From assembly GCA_009602735.1 (NCBI GenBank), contig WELA01006444.1:109492-173491 (forward strand): a stretch of DNA of 64,000 nt, given 5' to 3'. Origin of the DNA: Mesotaenium endlicherianum. Taxonomy: Eukaryota; Streptophyta; Zygnematophyceae; Zygnematales; Mesotaeniaceae. The stretch's first letter is position 1. Every line of letters begins with the position of its first letter. The position numbers and the translations under genes are program-made. Below, piece after piece: positions 33,727 through 46,768 of this stretch. The notes under the pieces are model-generated. The model did no database searches. It saw only the letters and a list, made by a program, of their open reading frames with translations, and was not told the origin of the DNA.

Positions 33727-35010
33727 CCCGACTGGGCAATCGGGGGGAACCCGCACTGCATCTGTGCCACTTGACATCTTGGATCGTCGCTCAGCTGAGT
33801 CCGCCCTCTACGGCTTCATGGCGCTGGACGATGGTCGGTCTGTGGTTCAGACCGATAAGGGGGGAGCCGAGGACGACGAGGTCTCTGTCGGCGCCGACTT
33901 ACTGGAGATGCAGGAGGAGGATCCCGAGCTGTCTGGTGCCGAGCTCCACCTCACGCCCCAGGAGCAGGTTGACGCTCTGGCTGCACAAGCCAGGGAGACA
34001 GTGCGGATCTACGCCGCGCATAAGGCCATGATGCATCAGATGGCGGCAGACGCCGTAGAGGCACACGTCGTTGCCACGGCTGCCCATACTGCTGTAGCTC
34101 ACGCTCATGACGCAGCCACAGCTGCAGCAGCCATACCTCGGCCACAGCCTCCTGCGACGAGCGGACCCTCCTCGAGATCACACGCCCGCGTACGGCATGA
34201 CGTGCCTGTGGGGGTCGCCATCCAGTACCGCATGGCCTCCAGGTCGCCCTCACCCGCACCGTCGCACAGGACAGGCGACTCATGGCCACGCACTACCACG
34301 TCTAAGGGCGAGGCCATGAGGCAGGCAGCGTTCCTTGGCAGGTCCAACGACGCGTCATTAAGCAGCGAGGAGGAGGAGTGGCAGGAGTGGTCCCAGGAGG
34401 CCGCAGAGGAGCCCGCAGCCCAGCCATCGGCAGAGCCACCGCCGCCCACGCCTACAGCTCGCGTCCGACGCCAGCCTACAGGGCCTCCCGGCTTCAGTTT
34501 TCTCTCACACGAGACCACAGCCAATTCCCGTCGACCCCATCCATGCGTCGGCGGGCCTAGTCGTCCGATACAGCACGACTGTTTGACCAGCAACGAGTGC
34601 CGTGACGTCACGCACTTGTTCGCTGGCAACAGCCTGAGCACAGGCTGGCCAAGTCGCGCCTCTGCCAGCACTGCCTCCACGGATCCTTTCTCCGCTATTG
34701 ACCCGCGTGCCGGACGTGCGCATCAGACAGTGGCCAGGACCAGCATCCTCGGTCCTCGGCGTACAGGTCCTTCCCCCTACGTCGGGCCAGCTCTACGCTT
34801 CGCACGTCGCACTCTGCCCCTAAACCGGCGTACACGCAAGGTCACTCCGATCCGCGAGCATACCAGGGCTGCCCGCGAGGTCACGCCTCTGCGCGACACT
34901 CCCAAGGACGCACAAGAGGTCACTCCTCTTCGCGAGGGGCGAGAGGTCACTCCTTTGCGCGAGACGCGCCCGCGCTCAGTCACACCGCCGTATGACGGTC
35001 CGCGCAATCT
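33727..35010 (+). CDS. Second linker ORF, tile 3 partial copy
   Basis: Extends the linker to PPYDGPRN after the EVTPLR repeats, then is cut by the N at 35011. Confidence 0.7.
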
Positions 35011-35011
35011 N

Positions 35012-36387
35012 TTGATCGGGAGGCAACGGAGATCTTCTCGCGCGCCGTAGAGCCACGTTTGAGGGAGCGAGCCATGGCTCCTCTCATCTACCACATCGGC
35101 TCCGATTACTCGCTGGAGGACGCTTACCTCTCAATCGAGAAGCAGAACTTGGCCGCCGCACGGAGCAACATTAGCGACCGTGTAGGCCTTGCATCCACGG
35201 GCGTACGCCAGGAGTCTTTGATGCTGCCATCCACGACAATGCGCCCAGTTCCGGCTCGCCAGCCCCAGCAGCAGCAGCAACCTCAGCGCTCTCAGCTGTC
35301 CCAGCAGACCCAGCAGCGCGGGGCTCCGCGTGGCCGCATTTCCATGGCAGCCACGACGAGCGACCCCTGTTGGTCTTGCGGGAAGACGGGCCACTCTCGC
35401 CAGAATTGCACTATTGCGCAGAATGGCAAGCCCGGAGACTGCACCTACTGTGGCAAGGCCGGCCACCTGCAGATCGTATGCCTGCAAAAGAAGCGCGACG
35501 CCGAGAACGGACGCGCTCGTGACGGCCCTGCACTAGCAGCAGGACTTTGGGGCATGCGTAACCCTCGCACGGGAGGACGTCCCTTGATGACTGCAGCCTC
35601 GGCTACGATGGACGCCGCGCTGACCCCCAGAGCCGATTACTACAATTTTGACGGCGTCAGCGACGCCCTTGTAGAGGCCAACGCAGAGATTGCCAGACTC
35701 CGCGGCCTCGTCGCTCCCGACAGTTACGACGCGTGCGTAGCCCTCTTCGCACTCGTCACGCAGTCCGACGCTTCAGCTCCGACAGCTGGCGTCTGCGCAG
35801 CTCCTGCGCACTTTCATGATGCCTACACGTGGCAGTCCCAGAGGCTGGCACCTGGCGCTATAGCAACGCTGCAGCCTCGCACGCGCCCGCCCCACGACAG
35901 AGCTACGGCGACCAGCGCCGCAGACGTCTGCGCAGACGCTTCTGCCAGACTTGCGCACTCTGCGCTGATGTCCGTCAGCAACCGCTGCCCTCGTCCGGTT
36001 GGGCTGCCAGATGGCAGGCTGCAGGCGCACGCGGTCTCGCTACCCGGCGTCACAGACGCTGCAGCTCCCGACGCGCTCCTAGACGGTCCGGCACACACGC
36101 CAGCACAGCCGCAGGCTTCGGCAGCCCCTCTGGTCTGTGCCGTCCTGCTGACGCCAGAAGTACTGCCAGCAGTCTGCGTATCGACAGCTGTCGCGACAGG
36201 GCGTGCTTGCCAGCTGAGTGACACGTCTGCAGCACACACGCCTGCCGCGGCCCTTGCCGTACGCGTCGCCATTTCGGGCGCAGATCTGCGCACCAGCCGG
36301 CAACGCCAGGAGGATCTCACCCTGCTGGCTGGTGCAAGCAGCAGGGTCCAGCAGGCGCCGACCCTTGCCACGTGTCCGGCAGGCTAG
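35012..36387 (+). CDS. Family M Gag, 5'-truncated tile 4 copy
   Basis: Gag from DREATEIFSRAVEPRL to the TAG, with both zinc knuckles; the N-terminus is absent. Confidence 0.75.
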
Positions 36388-38291
36388 GCCGCTCTTGCCG
36401 GCAGCCACGCGCACATTTGCGCGCTCACGCGTCCGCTCACACCTTGCACGGCGGCGCGAGGCTTGCCGGGCAGCCAGCTACAAGATCGCAGCTCGGCAGC
36501 CACAGCAGCAGCTGCGCACGCCAGCGGCGCACACGTCCTTCCACGTGGCGCGTGCACGCAGTCCGGCACGGCCAGCGCAGATTTGGCGACTGCGATCGCC
36601 ATTCCCAGTCAGGAGGAAGCATCCCTGATTGCGCTGTGCGGCCAGATTGCCGTGCGGAGCGCCAACGGCACGCTCACGGCTGCGCAAAGCCAGGGCTTAA
36701 ACCCTGGCTGCGCCCAAAATCCCCGTGCCGACGCAATTCGTGCTACGGGGGCCTCGGCGTACGCCCGCGCCAGAGGGAGGGCGTCACGAGCGGCGTCCGA
36801 GGCAGCCAATGCGGACCTTGAAGCCGGACCGGCCACGCGCCCCTGTAATCCCAAGAGCAATTGGGAGGCGCCACATGGCAGCCTCCCAGCGACCGCCCCT
36901 GCGCCAGTCCCGGCAGCCGCGCCAGCAGCCGTCGCACCTAACGCGTGCGCGGCTGGCGAGACTTTGCCTGACGGCAGCTGCACATCTGCGCACCTCTGCA
37001 CACGCTCGCACACGCCGCTCACAGCACTGCGACGCTTGCTCAGCAGCCCGCCACGCAACCACCTCACGGCAGCCACGTCAGCCGCTGCGTACAGCACTTG
37101 CGCACACGTGCTGCCATTTGGCACGCGCACACAGTCCCGCTCAGCCAGCGCAGATCTGGCGGCCGCGACTGTCGTCCCAAGTCAGGGAGCGACATCTCCA
37201 ATTGCGCTGTGCGGTTGCATCTTCGTTTGGAGCTGCGACAGCACGCACATGGTGCGCACAGCCAGGGCTTAAACCCTGGCTACGCACAAAACCCTTGGGA
37301 CTGCGCGATAAGCGTGGCAAGGGTCTCGGCGAGCGCGCGCTCTACCTGGAGGGCGCCACGTGCCTTGCCTAGGGCAGCCGATACCAACACCGGCCCCGGT
37401 CAGGCGACGCAACCTGGCAGGCCCAGCGGCGCCCTCGAAGCGCCACTTGTCAGGCTGCCAGCAACCAAGCCTGCGTCAGCTCCGGCGTTCGTCCCAGCAG
37501 CCGAAGCGCCTGCGGCCGAAGCGGCACTGGCATGGACAGCCGCCCCGACGGAGGCACCGGCGTTTGCCGAGGCGCAAGCTGCAGAAGGACCCGAGCCAGC
37601 GCATCTCACGGTGCCAGTACCAGGTGGGCTAGCGCCACCTGGCGGCCTTCCGGTCGCCGAGGCAGCGCCAGCAGCGACGGCTGAGTCAGCATGCCAGGCA
37701 CCTGCGCCGGCGACTGCGCAGGTATGCTCAGGAGCGGCCGCACTCGCTCTCGCTACCCCCACGACGCCACCGCCAGGTGCGCCTGCGCCAAACGCGCCGG
37801 CGCCAGGTGTGCCAGCGCCAGGTGCATCCGCGCTGGATGCACCAGCGCCAGGTACGCCAGCGCCAGGTGTGCCAACCGCTCGTGTACTGGCTGTCCGAGC
37901 GGTTGCGCCTGCTGTTGCAGCCGCGTGCGGCCCCATTCTGGTCTGCTGCGCAGGCACAGTGCCACTTGGAGGCCGCACATCAGACGGCAGCGCACGGCGC
38001 AAGCACGCTTTGGTGGCAACCGGACGCCCAGCGGTGGCACAGAATCGCACCGGGCCGGATCAGGGGCGTTGCACAGAGCCGGCGCCGCGTCTGCCCCGCT
38101 CGTTCCGCGTGCTGGACACGCCAGCAGCGCCAACGGTCTTCGCGCCTCATGCGATGGCCTCGCCGATGACCACGGTGCAGCTCAACGCCGAGATCATTTC
38201 GCTGGCGCTTCACCGCATGCCCGCAGTCTCCTTCGCGGAGCTCGGCGTGTCGATGGAAGCCACACGGCAGGCGACCCAGCTATTGCTTTAG

Positions 38292-38780
38292 TCGCGCAAG
38301 GCCAGCCAGCGCGTCTCTAACAGCAGGCCAACGTCAGACGCGGCAGCCGCGGTGCTCTCCGCACCCGCGCGACCTGCGCATGAGCGCAGGATGATCAGCA
38401 CGCCTAACGCTGCGTTTTTGGATAATTTGCAGGGCATCGTGCTGGTCAACACGCAGGCCCCGCAGCGTATCATGTTCGACAATGGCGCCCAACCAGTCCT
38501 CATCAGCCTGCGCTACTTCCGCCAGCTGGGCTTCTTGTCAGCCGACCTAGAGGATTCGCCTACGCGGATCAACACCGCTGCCGGCACGTCCGAGACCGTC
38601 ACCGGGCGCACGCGGCTGGCCCTCCGCTTCACCTTTCGGCCCGGCACTCCGGATGAGACGACCATCCACCAGCATGCGTTGGTCACTCGCTCCAAGACCT
38701 TCGACGTGCTCCTTGGCCAGGACGTGCTCTTTCCTATTGGCGCCGCAGTGGATAACTGGGTGGAGCGGGTCTTCTATTGA
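38292..38780 (+). CDS. Family M protease, tile 4 copy
   Basis: Same protein as the tile 1 protease. Confidence 0.75.
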   Translation, partial: SRKASQRVSNSRPTSDAAAAVLSAPARPAHERRMISTPNAAFLDNLQGIVLVNTQAPQRIMFDNGAQPVLISLRYFRQLGFLSADLEDSPTRINTAAGTSETVTGRTRLALRFTFRPGTPDETTIHQHALVTRSKTFDVLLGQDVLFPIGAAVDNWVERVFY

Positions 38781-40336
38781 CCCGACTGGGCAATCGGGGG
38801 GAACCCGCACTGCATCTGTGCCACTTGACATCTTGGATCGTCGCTCAGCTGAGTCCGCCCTCTACGGCTTCATGGCGCTGGACGATGGTCGGTCTGTGGT
38901 TCAGACCGATAAGGGGGGAGCCGAGGACGACGAGGTCTCTGTCGGCGCCGACTTACTGGAGATGCAGGAGGAGGATCCCGAGCTGTCTGGTGCCGAGCTC
39001 CACCTCACGCCCCAGGAGCAGGTTGACGCTCTGGCTGCACAAGCCAGGGAGACAGTGCGGATCTACGCCGCGCATAAGGCCATGATGCATCAGATGGCGG
39101 CAGACGCCGTAGAGGCACACGTCGTTGCCACGGCTGCCCATACTGCTGTAGCTCACGCTCATGACGCAGCCACAGCTGCAGCAGCCATACCTCGGCCACA
39201 GCCTCCTGCGACGAGCGGACCCTCCTCGAGATCACACGCCCGCGTACGGCATGACGTGCCTGTGGGGGTCGCCATCCAGTACCGCATGGCCTCCAGGTCG
39301 CCCTCACCCGCACCGTCGCACAGGACAGGCGACTCATGGCCACGCACTACCACGTCTAAGGGCGAGGCCATGAGGCAGGCAGCGTTCCTTGGCAGGTCCA
39401 ACGACGCGTCATTAAGCAGCGAGGAGGAGGAGTGGCAGGAGTGGTCCCAGGAGGCCGCAGAGGAGCCCGCAGCCCAGCCATCGGCAGAGCCACCGCCGCC
39501 CACGCCTACAGCTCGCGTCCGACGCCAGCCTACAGGGCCTCCCGGCTTCAGTTTTCTCTCACACGAGACCACAGCCAATTCCCGTCGACCCCATCCATGC
39601 GTCGGCGGGCCTAGTCGTCCGATACAGCACGACTGTTTGACCAGCAACGAGTGCCGTGACGTCACGCACTTGTTCGCTGGCAACAGCCTGAGCACAGGCT
39701 GGCCAAGTCGCGCCTCTGCCAGCACTGCCTCCACGGATCCTTTCTCCGCTATTGACCCGCGTGCCGGACGTGCGCATCAGACAGTGGCCAGGACCAGCAT
39801 CCTCGGTCCTCGGCGTACAGGTCCTTCCCCCTACGTCGGGCCAGCTCTACGCTTCGCACGTCGCACTCTGCCCCTAAACCGGCGTACACGCAAGGTCACT
39901 CCGATCCGCGAGCATACCAGGGCTGCCCGCGAGGTCACGCCTCTGCGCGACACTCCCAAGGACGCACAAGAGGTCACTCCTCTTCGCGAGGGGCGAGAGG
40001 TCACTCCTTTGCGCGAGACGCGCCCGCGCTCAGTCACACCGCCGTATGACGGTCCGCGCAATCTCCGCACCCGCGAGCATGACGCACAGTCTTCCTCCAC
40101 CACTGCAGCTCACGCATTATACCAGACGCCGCCTGGCTGGCCTGCCAACGTCCCGCGCAGTCACATAGCCAACGACGGGCCGTCTGGGTCACCTCCTCAT
40201 AAGGTGGCCCGCACCGCTGCGCGCCTCTGCGACCGTCATTCTCATCCGCACGCAACACGCGCAGGGCCCATGCAGCGCAGCCAGCGAGAGCGCGTCCGAC
40301 TCCCATCTCTTTTGCCGCTGCGCTCGCGAGTCAGCT
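38781..40336 (+). CDS. Second linker ORF, tile 4 copy
   Basis: Complete copy of the linker described at 54395-55950. Confidence 0.65.
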
Positions 40337-41118
40337 CGCCCCACGTCAGCTCGTCCGTCCTCGACAGGCAGCACATTGGGACGAGCGCTCCGTCTGCACA
40401 GTGCCCCTTCAGGCGGATCTTCGCGAACGTCAGCGTTCGTTCTTTGATCAGCATTCCCAGCTGCCCCAGCGCACTGCCACAGAGCAGCTGGCCGAAGCTG
40501 CTTCACACCACGCCGACTACCGGACGAGGGACCGGTGGCAGCAGCAGTGCGTGCGCGACGCGCAAGCTCTGGCCCGCCCAGTGCTCAAGGAGGCCTTGCA
40601 GGACGCGCGTGCGCGCTGGCACACTTATCAGGCACATTCTCGCACGGCTTGCCCGCAACCGCTGCTCGAGCGCATTCCTCGACTTACTCGCCACTACGCA
40701 GAGCTTGCAATGGCGGCCCTCCGCATGGCGCCCCATCAGCACAGTCTGCTGCGCTCCTATCCACCGCTAGCGCAGGCCGGCGATTCGGCCCTGGGCTGTC
40801 GCCCCCTTCCTACGCCTATCTACACCGCACAGCTCGACGAGCGTCCCGGCGGCATTGTCCTTGTTGAGCTCTTCGCCGGCATTGCGACAGGGTTGTTGGC
40901 AACCCTGCAGGCTGGCATCCCCGTAAGTCGGTATGTCTACGTGGACCCCGATGGCGAGACGCAGCAGGTCGCCCGCAGGCAGATGGCCTTATGCCACGAG
41001 CGTTTCCCAGTCCTCTTCCCTGAGCATGCCTTCTACCGGGCCCAGACTGACTGGCCCATGGACATCCGCGACATTACCGCCGAGCACATCACGCGCCTCG
41101 GGCCCATCGACCTCATCA
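40203..41118 (+). CDS. Methyltransferase N-terminal part, tile 4 partial copy
   Basis: Carries motif I (VELFAGIATGLLATL) and ends at GPIDLI, cut by the N at 41119 before the catalytic Cys. The Gag-tail frame that follows belongs to tile 5. Confidence 0.8.
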
Positions 41119-41119
41119 N

Positions 41120-41556
41120 TTGCGCACTCTGCGCTGATGTCCGTCAGCAACCGCTGCCCTCGTCCGGTTGGGCTGCCAGATGGCAGGCTGCAGGCGCACG
41201 CGGTCTCGCTACCCGGCGTCACAGACGCTGCAGCTCCCGACGCGCTCCTAGACGGTCCGGCACACACGCCAGCACAGCCGCAGGCTTCGGCAGCCCCTCT
41301 GGTCTGTGCCGTCCTGCTGACGCCAGAAGTACTGCCAGCAGTCTGCGTATCGACAGCTGTCGCGACAGGGCGTGCTTGCCAGCTGAGTGACACGTCTGCA
41401 GCACACACGCCTGCCGCGGCCCTTGCCGTACGCGTCGCCATTTCGGGCGCAGATCTGCGCACCAGCCGGCAACGCCAGGAGGATCTCACCCTGCTGGCTG
41501 GTGCAAGCAGCAGGGTCCAGCAGGCGCCGACCCTTGCCACGTGTCCGGCAGGCTAG
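41120..41556 (+). CDS. Family M Gag C-terminal tail, tile 5 copy
   Basis: Only the Ala/Thr-rich tail to the TAG; capsid and knuckle regions are missing because the tile begins here. Confidence 0.7.
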
Positions 41557-43460
41557 GCCGCTCTTGCCGGCAGCCACGCGCACATTTGCGCGCTCACGCG
41601 TCCGCTCACACCTTGCACGGCGGCGCGAGGCTTGCCGGGCAGCCAGCTACAAGATCGCAGCTCGGCAGCCACAGCAGCAGCTGCGCACGCCAGCGGCGCA
41701 CACGTCCTTCCACGTGGCGCGTGCACGCAGTCCGGCACGGCCAGCGCAGATTCGGCGGCTGCGATCGCCATTCCCAGTCAGGAGGAAGCATCCCTGATTG
41801 CGCTGTGCGGCCAGATTGCCGTGCGGAGCGCCAACGGCACGCTCACGGCTGCGCAAAGCCAGGGCTTAAACCCTGGCTGCGCCCAAAATCCCCGTGCCGA
41901 CGCAATTCGTGCTACGGGGGCCTCGGCGTACGCCCGCGCCAGAGGGAGGGCGTCACGAGCGGCGTCCGAGGCAGCCAATGCGGACCTTGAAGCCGGACCG
42001 GCCACGCGCCCCTGTAATCCCAAGAGCAATTGGGAGGCGCCACATGGCAGCCTCCCAGCGACCGCCCCTGCGCCAGTCCCGGCAGCCGCGCCAGCAGCCG
42101 TCGCACCTAACGCGTGCGCGGCTGGCGAGACTTTGCCTGACGGCAGCTGCACATCTGCGCACCTCTGCACACGCTCGCACACGCCGCTCACAGCACTGCG
42201 ACGCTTGCTCAGCAGCCCGCCACGCAACCACCTCACGGCAGCCACGTCAGCCGCTGCGTACAGCACTTGCGCACACGTGCTGCCATTTGGCACGCGCACA
42301 CAGTCCCGCTCAGCCAGCGCAGATCTGGCGGCCGCGACTGTCGTCCCAAGTCAGGGAGCGACATCTCCAATTGCGCTGTGCGGTTGCATCTTCGTTTGGA
42401 GCTGCGACAGCACGCACATGGTGCGCACAGCCAGGGCTTAAACCCTGGCTACGCACAAAACCCTTGGGACTGCGCGATAAGCGTGGCAAGGGTCTCGGCG
42501 AGCGCGCGCTCTACCTGGAGGGCGCCACGTGCCTTGCCTAGGGCAGCCGATACCAACACCGGCCCCGGTCAGGCGACGCAACCTGGCAGGCCCAGCGGCG
42601 CCCTCGAAGCGCCACTTGTCAGGCTGCCAGCAACCAAGCCTGCGTCAGCTCCGGCGTTCGTCCCAGCAGCCGAAGCGCCTGCGGCCGAAGCGGCACTGGC
42701 ATGGACAGCCGCCCCGACGGAGGCACCGGCGTTTGCCGAGGCGCAAGCTGCAGAAGGACCCGAGCCAGCGCATCTCACGGTGCCAGTACCAGGTGGGCTA
42801 GCGCCACCTGGCGGCCTTCCGGTCGCCGAGGCAGCGCCAGCAGCGACGGCTGAGTCAGCATGCCAGGCACCTGCGCCGGCGACTGCGCAGGTATGCTCAG
42901 GAGCGGCCGCACTCGCTCTCGCTACCCCCACGACGCCACCGCCAGGTGCGCCTGCGCCAAACGCGCCGGCGCCAGGTGTGCCAGCGCCAGGTGCATCCGC
43001 GCTGGATGCACCAGCGCCAGGTACGCCAGCGCCAGGTGTGCCAACCGCTCGTGTACTGGCTGTCCGAGCGGTTGCGCCTGCTGTTGCAGCCGCGTGCGGC
43101 CCCATTCTGGTCTGCTGCGCAGGCACAGTGCCACTTGGAGGCCGCACATCAGACGGCAGCGCACGGCGCAAGCACGCTTTGGTGGCAACCGGACGCCCAG
43201 CGGTGGCACAGAATCGCACCGGGCCGGATCAGGGGCGTTGCACAGAGCCGGCGCCGCGTCTGCCCCGCTCGTTCCGCGTGCTGGACACGCCAGCAGCGCC
43301 AACGGTCTTCGCGCCTCATGCGATGGCCTCGCCGATGACCACGGTGCAGCTCAACGCCGAGATCATTTCGCTGGCGCTTCACCGCATGCCCGCAGTCTCC
43401 TTCGCGGAGCTCGGCGTGTCGATGGAAGCCACACGGCAGGCGACCCAGCTATTGCTTTAG

Positions 43461-43949
43461 TCGCGCAAGGCCAGCCAGCGCGTCTCTAACAGCAGGCCAA
43501 CGTCAGACGCGGCAGCCGCGGTGCTCTCCGCACCCGCGCGACCTGCGCATGAGCGCAGGATGATCAGCACGCCTAACGCTGCGTTTTTGGATAATTTGCA
43601 GGGCATCGTGCTGGTCAACACGCAGGCCCCGCAGCGTATCATGTTCGACAATGGCGCCCAACCAGTCCTCATCAGCCTGCGCTACTTCCGCCAGCTGGGC
43701 TTCTTGTCAGCCGACCTAGAGGATTCGCCTACGCGGATCAACACCGCTGCCGGCACGTCCGAGACCGTCACCGGGCGCACGCGGCTGGCCCTCCGCTTCA
43801 CCTTTCGGCCCGGCACTCCGGATGAGACGACCATCCACCAGCATGCGTTGGTCACTCGCTCCAAGACCTTCGACGTGCTCCTTGGCCAGGACGTGCTCTT
43901 TCCTATTGGCGCCGCAGTGGATAACTGGGTGGAGCGGGTCTTCTATTGA
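43461..43949 (+). CDS. Family M protease, tile 5 copy
   Basis: Same protein as the tile 1 protease. Confidence 0.75.
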   Translation, partial: SRKASQRVSNSRPTSDAAAAVLSAPARPAHERRMISTPNAAFLDNLQGIVLVNTQAPQRIMFDNGAQPVLISLRYFRQLGFLSADLEDSPTRINTAAGTSETVTGRTRLALRFTFRPGTPDETTIHQHALVTRSKTFDVLLGQDVLFPIGAAVDNWVERVFY

Positions 43950-45505
43950 CCCGACTGGGCAATCGGGGGGAACCCGCACTGCATCTGTGCCACTTGACAT
44001 CTTGGATCGTCGCTCAGCTGAGTCCGCCCTCTACGGCTTCATGGCGCTGGACGATGGTCGGTCTGTGGTTCAGACCGATAAGGGGGGAGCCGAGGACGAC
44101 GAGGTCTCTGTCGGCGCCGACTTACTGGAGATGCAGGAGGAGGATCCCGAGCTGTCTGGTGCCGAGCTCCACCTCACGCCCCAGGAGCAGGTTGACGCTC
44201 TGGCTGCACAAGCCAGGGAGACAGTGCGGATCTACGCCGCGCATAAGGCCATGATGCATCAGATGGCGGCAGACGCCGTAGAGGCACACGTCGTTGCCAC
44301 GGCTGCCCATACTGCTGTAGCTCACGCTCATGACGCAGCCACAGCTGCAGCAGCCATACCTCGGCCACAGCCTCCTGCGACGAGCGGACCCTCCTCGAGA
44401 TCACACGCCCGCGTACGGCATGACGTGCCTGTGGGGGTCGCCATCCAGTACCGCATGGCCTCCAGGTCGCCCTCACCCGCACCGTCGCACAGGACAGGCG
44501 ACTCATGGCCACGCACTACCACGTCTAAGGGCGAGGCCATGAGGCAGGCAGCGTTCCTTGGCAGGTCCAACGACGCGTCATTAAGCAGCGAGGAGGAGGA
44601 GTGGCAGGAGTGGTCCCAGGAGGCCGCAGAGGAGCCCGCAGCCCAGCCATCGGCAGAGCCACCGCCGCCCACGCCTACAGCTCGCGTCCGACGCCAGCCT
44701 ACAGGGCCTCCCGGCTTCAGTTTTCTCTCACACGAGACCACAGCCAATTCCCGTCGACCCCATCCATGCGTCGGCGGGCCTAGTCGTCCGATACAGCACG
44801 ACTGTTTGACCAGCAACGAGTGCCGTGACGTCACGCACTTGTTCGCTGGCAACAGCCTGAGCACAGGCTGGCCAAGTCGCGCCTCTGCCAGCACTGCCTC
44901 CACGGATCCTTTCTCCGCTATTGACCCGCGTGCCGGACGTGCGCATCAGACAGTGGCCAGGACCAGCATCCTCGGTCCTCGGCGTACAGGTCCTTCCCCC
45001 TACGTCGGGCCAGCTCTACGCTTCGCACGTCGCACTCTGCCCCTAAACCGGCGTACACGCAAGGTCACTCCGATCCGCGAGCATACCAGGGCTGCCCGCG
45101 AGGTCACGCCTCTGCGCGACACTCCCAAGGACGCACAAGAGGTCACTCCTCTTCGCGAGGGGCGAGAGGTCACTCCTTTGCGCGAGACGCGCCCGCGCTC
45201 AGTCACACCGCCGTATGACGGTCCGCGCAATCTCCGCACCCGCGAGCATGACGCACAGTCTTCCTCCACCACTGCAGCTCACGCATTATACCAGACGCCG
45301 CCTGGCTGGCCTGCCAACGTCCCGCGCAGTCACATAGCCAACGACGGGCCGTCTGGGTCACCTCCTCATAAGGTGGCCCGCACCGCTGCGCGCCTCTGCG
45401 ACCGTCATTCTCATCCGCACGCAACACGCGCAGGGCCCATGCAGCGCAGCCAGCGAGAGCGCGTCCGACTCCCATCTCTTTTGCCGCTGCGCTCGCGAGT
45501 CAGCT
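43950..45505 (+). CDS. Second linker ORF, tile 5 copy
   Basis: Complete copy of the linker described at 54395-55950. Confidence 0.65.
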
Positions 45506-46768
45506 CGCCCCACGTCAGCTCGTCCGTCCTCGACAGGCAGCACATTGGGACGAGCGCTCCGTCTGCACAGTGCCCCTTCAGGCGGATCTTCGCGAACGTC
45601 AGCGTTCGTTCTTTGATCAGCATTCCCAGCTGCCCCAGCGCACTGCCACAGAGCAGCTGGCCGAAGCTGCTTCACACCACGCCGACTACCGGACGAGGGA
45701 CCGGTGGCAGCAGCAGTGCGTGCGCGACGCGCAAGCTCTGGCCCGCCCAGTGCTCAAGGAGGCCTTGCAGGACGCGCGTGCGCGCTGGCACACTTATCAG
45801 GCACATTCTCGCACGGCTTGCCCGCAACCGCTGCTCGAGCGCATTCCTCGACTTACTCGCCACTACGCAGAGCTTGCAATGGCGGCCCTCCGCATGGCGC
45901 CCCATCAGCACAGTCTGCTGCGCTCCTATCCACCGCTAGCGCAGGCCGGCGATTCGGCCCTGGGCTGTCGCCCCCTTCCTACGCCTATCTACACCGCACA
46001 GCTCGACGAGCGTCCCGGCGGCATTGTCCTTGTTGAGCTCTTCGCCGGCATTGCGACAGGGTTGTTGGCAACCCTGCAGGCTGGCATCCCCGTAAGTCGG
46101 TATGTCTACGTGGACCCCGATGGCGAGACGCAGCAGGTCGCCCGCAGGCAGATGGCCTTATGCCACGAGCGTTTCCCAGTCCTCTTCCCTGAGCATGCCT
46201 TCTACCGGGCCCAGACTGACTGGCCCATGGACATCCGCGACATTACCGCCGAGCACATCACGCGCCTCGGGCCCATCGACCTCATCATTGCTGGCTGGGA
46301 GTGCCAGGGCTTCTCTATTGCGGGACGGGGCAACGCGCTCGGTGACCCGCGTACGGCCTTGTTCTGGCACCTACTCCGCGTCCTCAACATGGTTGAGGAC
46401 CGCCAGCCGCCGCACACGCTCGCCTGGATGTTGGAGAACGTGGCTGTCCGCCACGATTCGCGGCCCAACGTCAGCGCCGAGTTTTCCCTCTGCAGCAGCT
46501 ATGTCGGTCGTGAGGCCGTCATCGACGCCGCTCAGATTGGTCCCTTCGCGCATTGTGTGCGCGCCTACTTCACCAACCTGGCCATGCCAGGCACGCTTGA
46601 GGCATAAGCGGCCGCACATCCACGCCACACGCGCAACGTTGACTCCATCCTTGACGTGGCGCGCCTGGCCCAGCGCGTGGTCGCCCTTCCGCATCCTTCT
46701 CAGGCCCAGTGTGAGGTCCTCCGCGACGTCACGCGGGCGCTTCCTACGTTCGTGAGTCGCTACAACAG
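45372..46768 (+). pseudogene. Methyltransferase, tile 5 copy (TAA at 46605, then cut by N)
   Basis: Motifs I to VIII are complete up to the in-frame TAA (46605-46607). The frame then continues into the C-terminal lobe for ~160 bp until the N at 46769. Confidence 0.8.

Larger units (their letters stand above)
29577..35010 (+). repeat. Assembly tile 3 (offset 10090)
   Basis: Starts at the tile 1 equivalent of 19487 inside Gag (GTAGGCCAGGAACC) and ends ~383 bp beyond the tile 2 end, in the EVTPLR repeat region. Bounded by single N at 29576 and 35011. Confidence 0.9.
35012..41118 (+). repeat. Assembly tile 4 (offset 15144)
   Basis: Starts at the tile 1 equivalent of 19868 and ends ~1054 bp beyond tile 3, just before methyltransferase motif IV. 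Bounded by single N at 35011 and 41119. Confidence 0.9.
41120..46768 (+). repeat. Assembly tile 5 (offset 20313)
   Basis: Starts at the tile 1 equivalent of 20807 in the Gag tail and ends ~481 bp beyond tile 4. It carries two substitutions against the other tiles: C at 41753 and G at 41758. Bounded by single N at 41119 and 46769. Confidence 0.9.
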
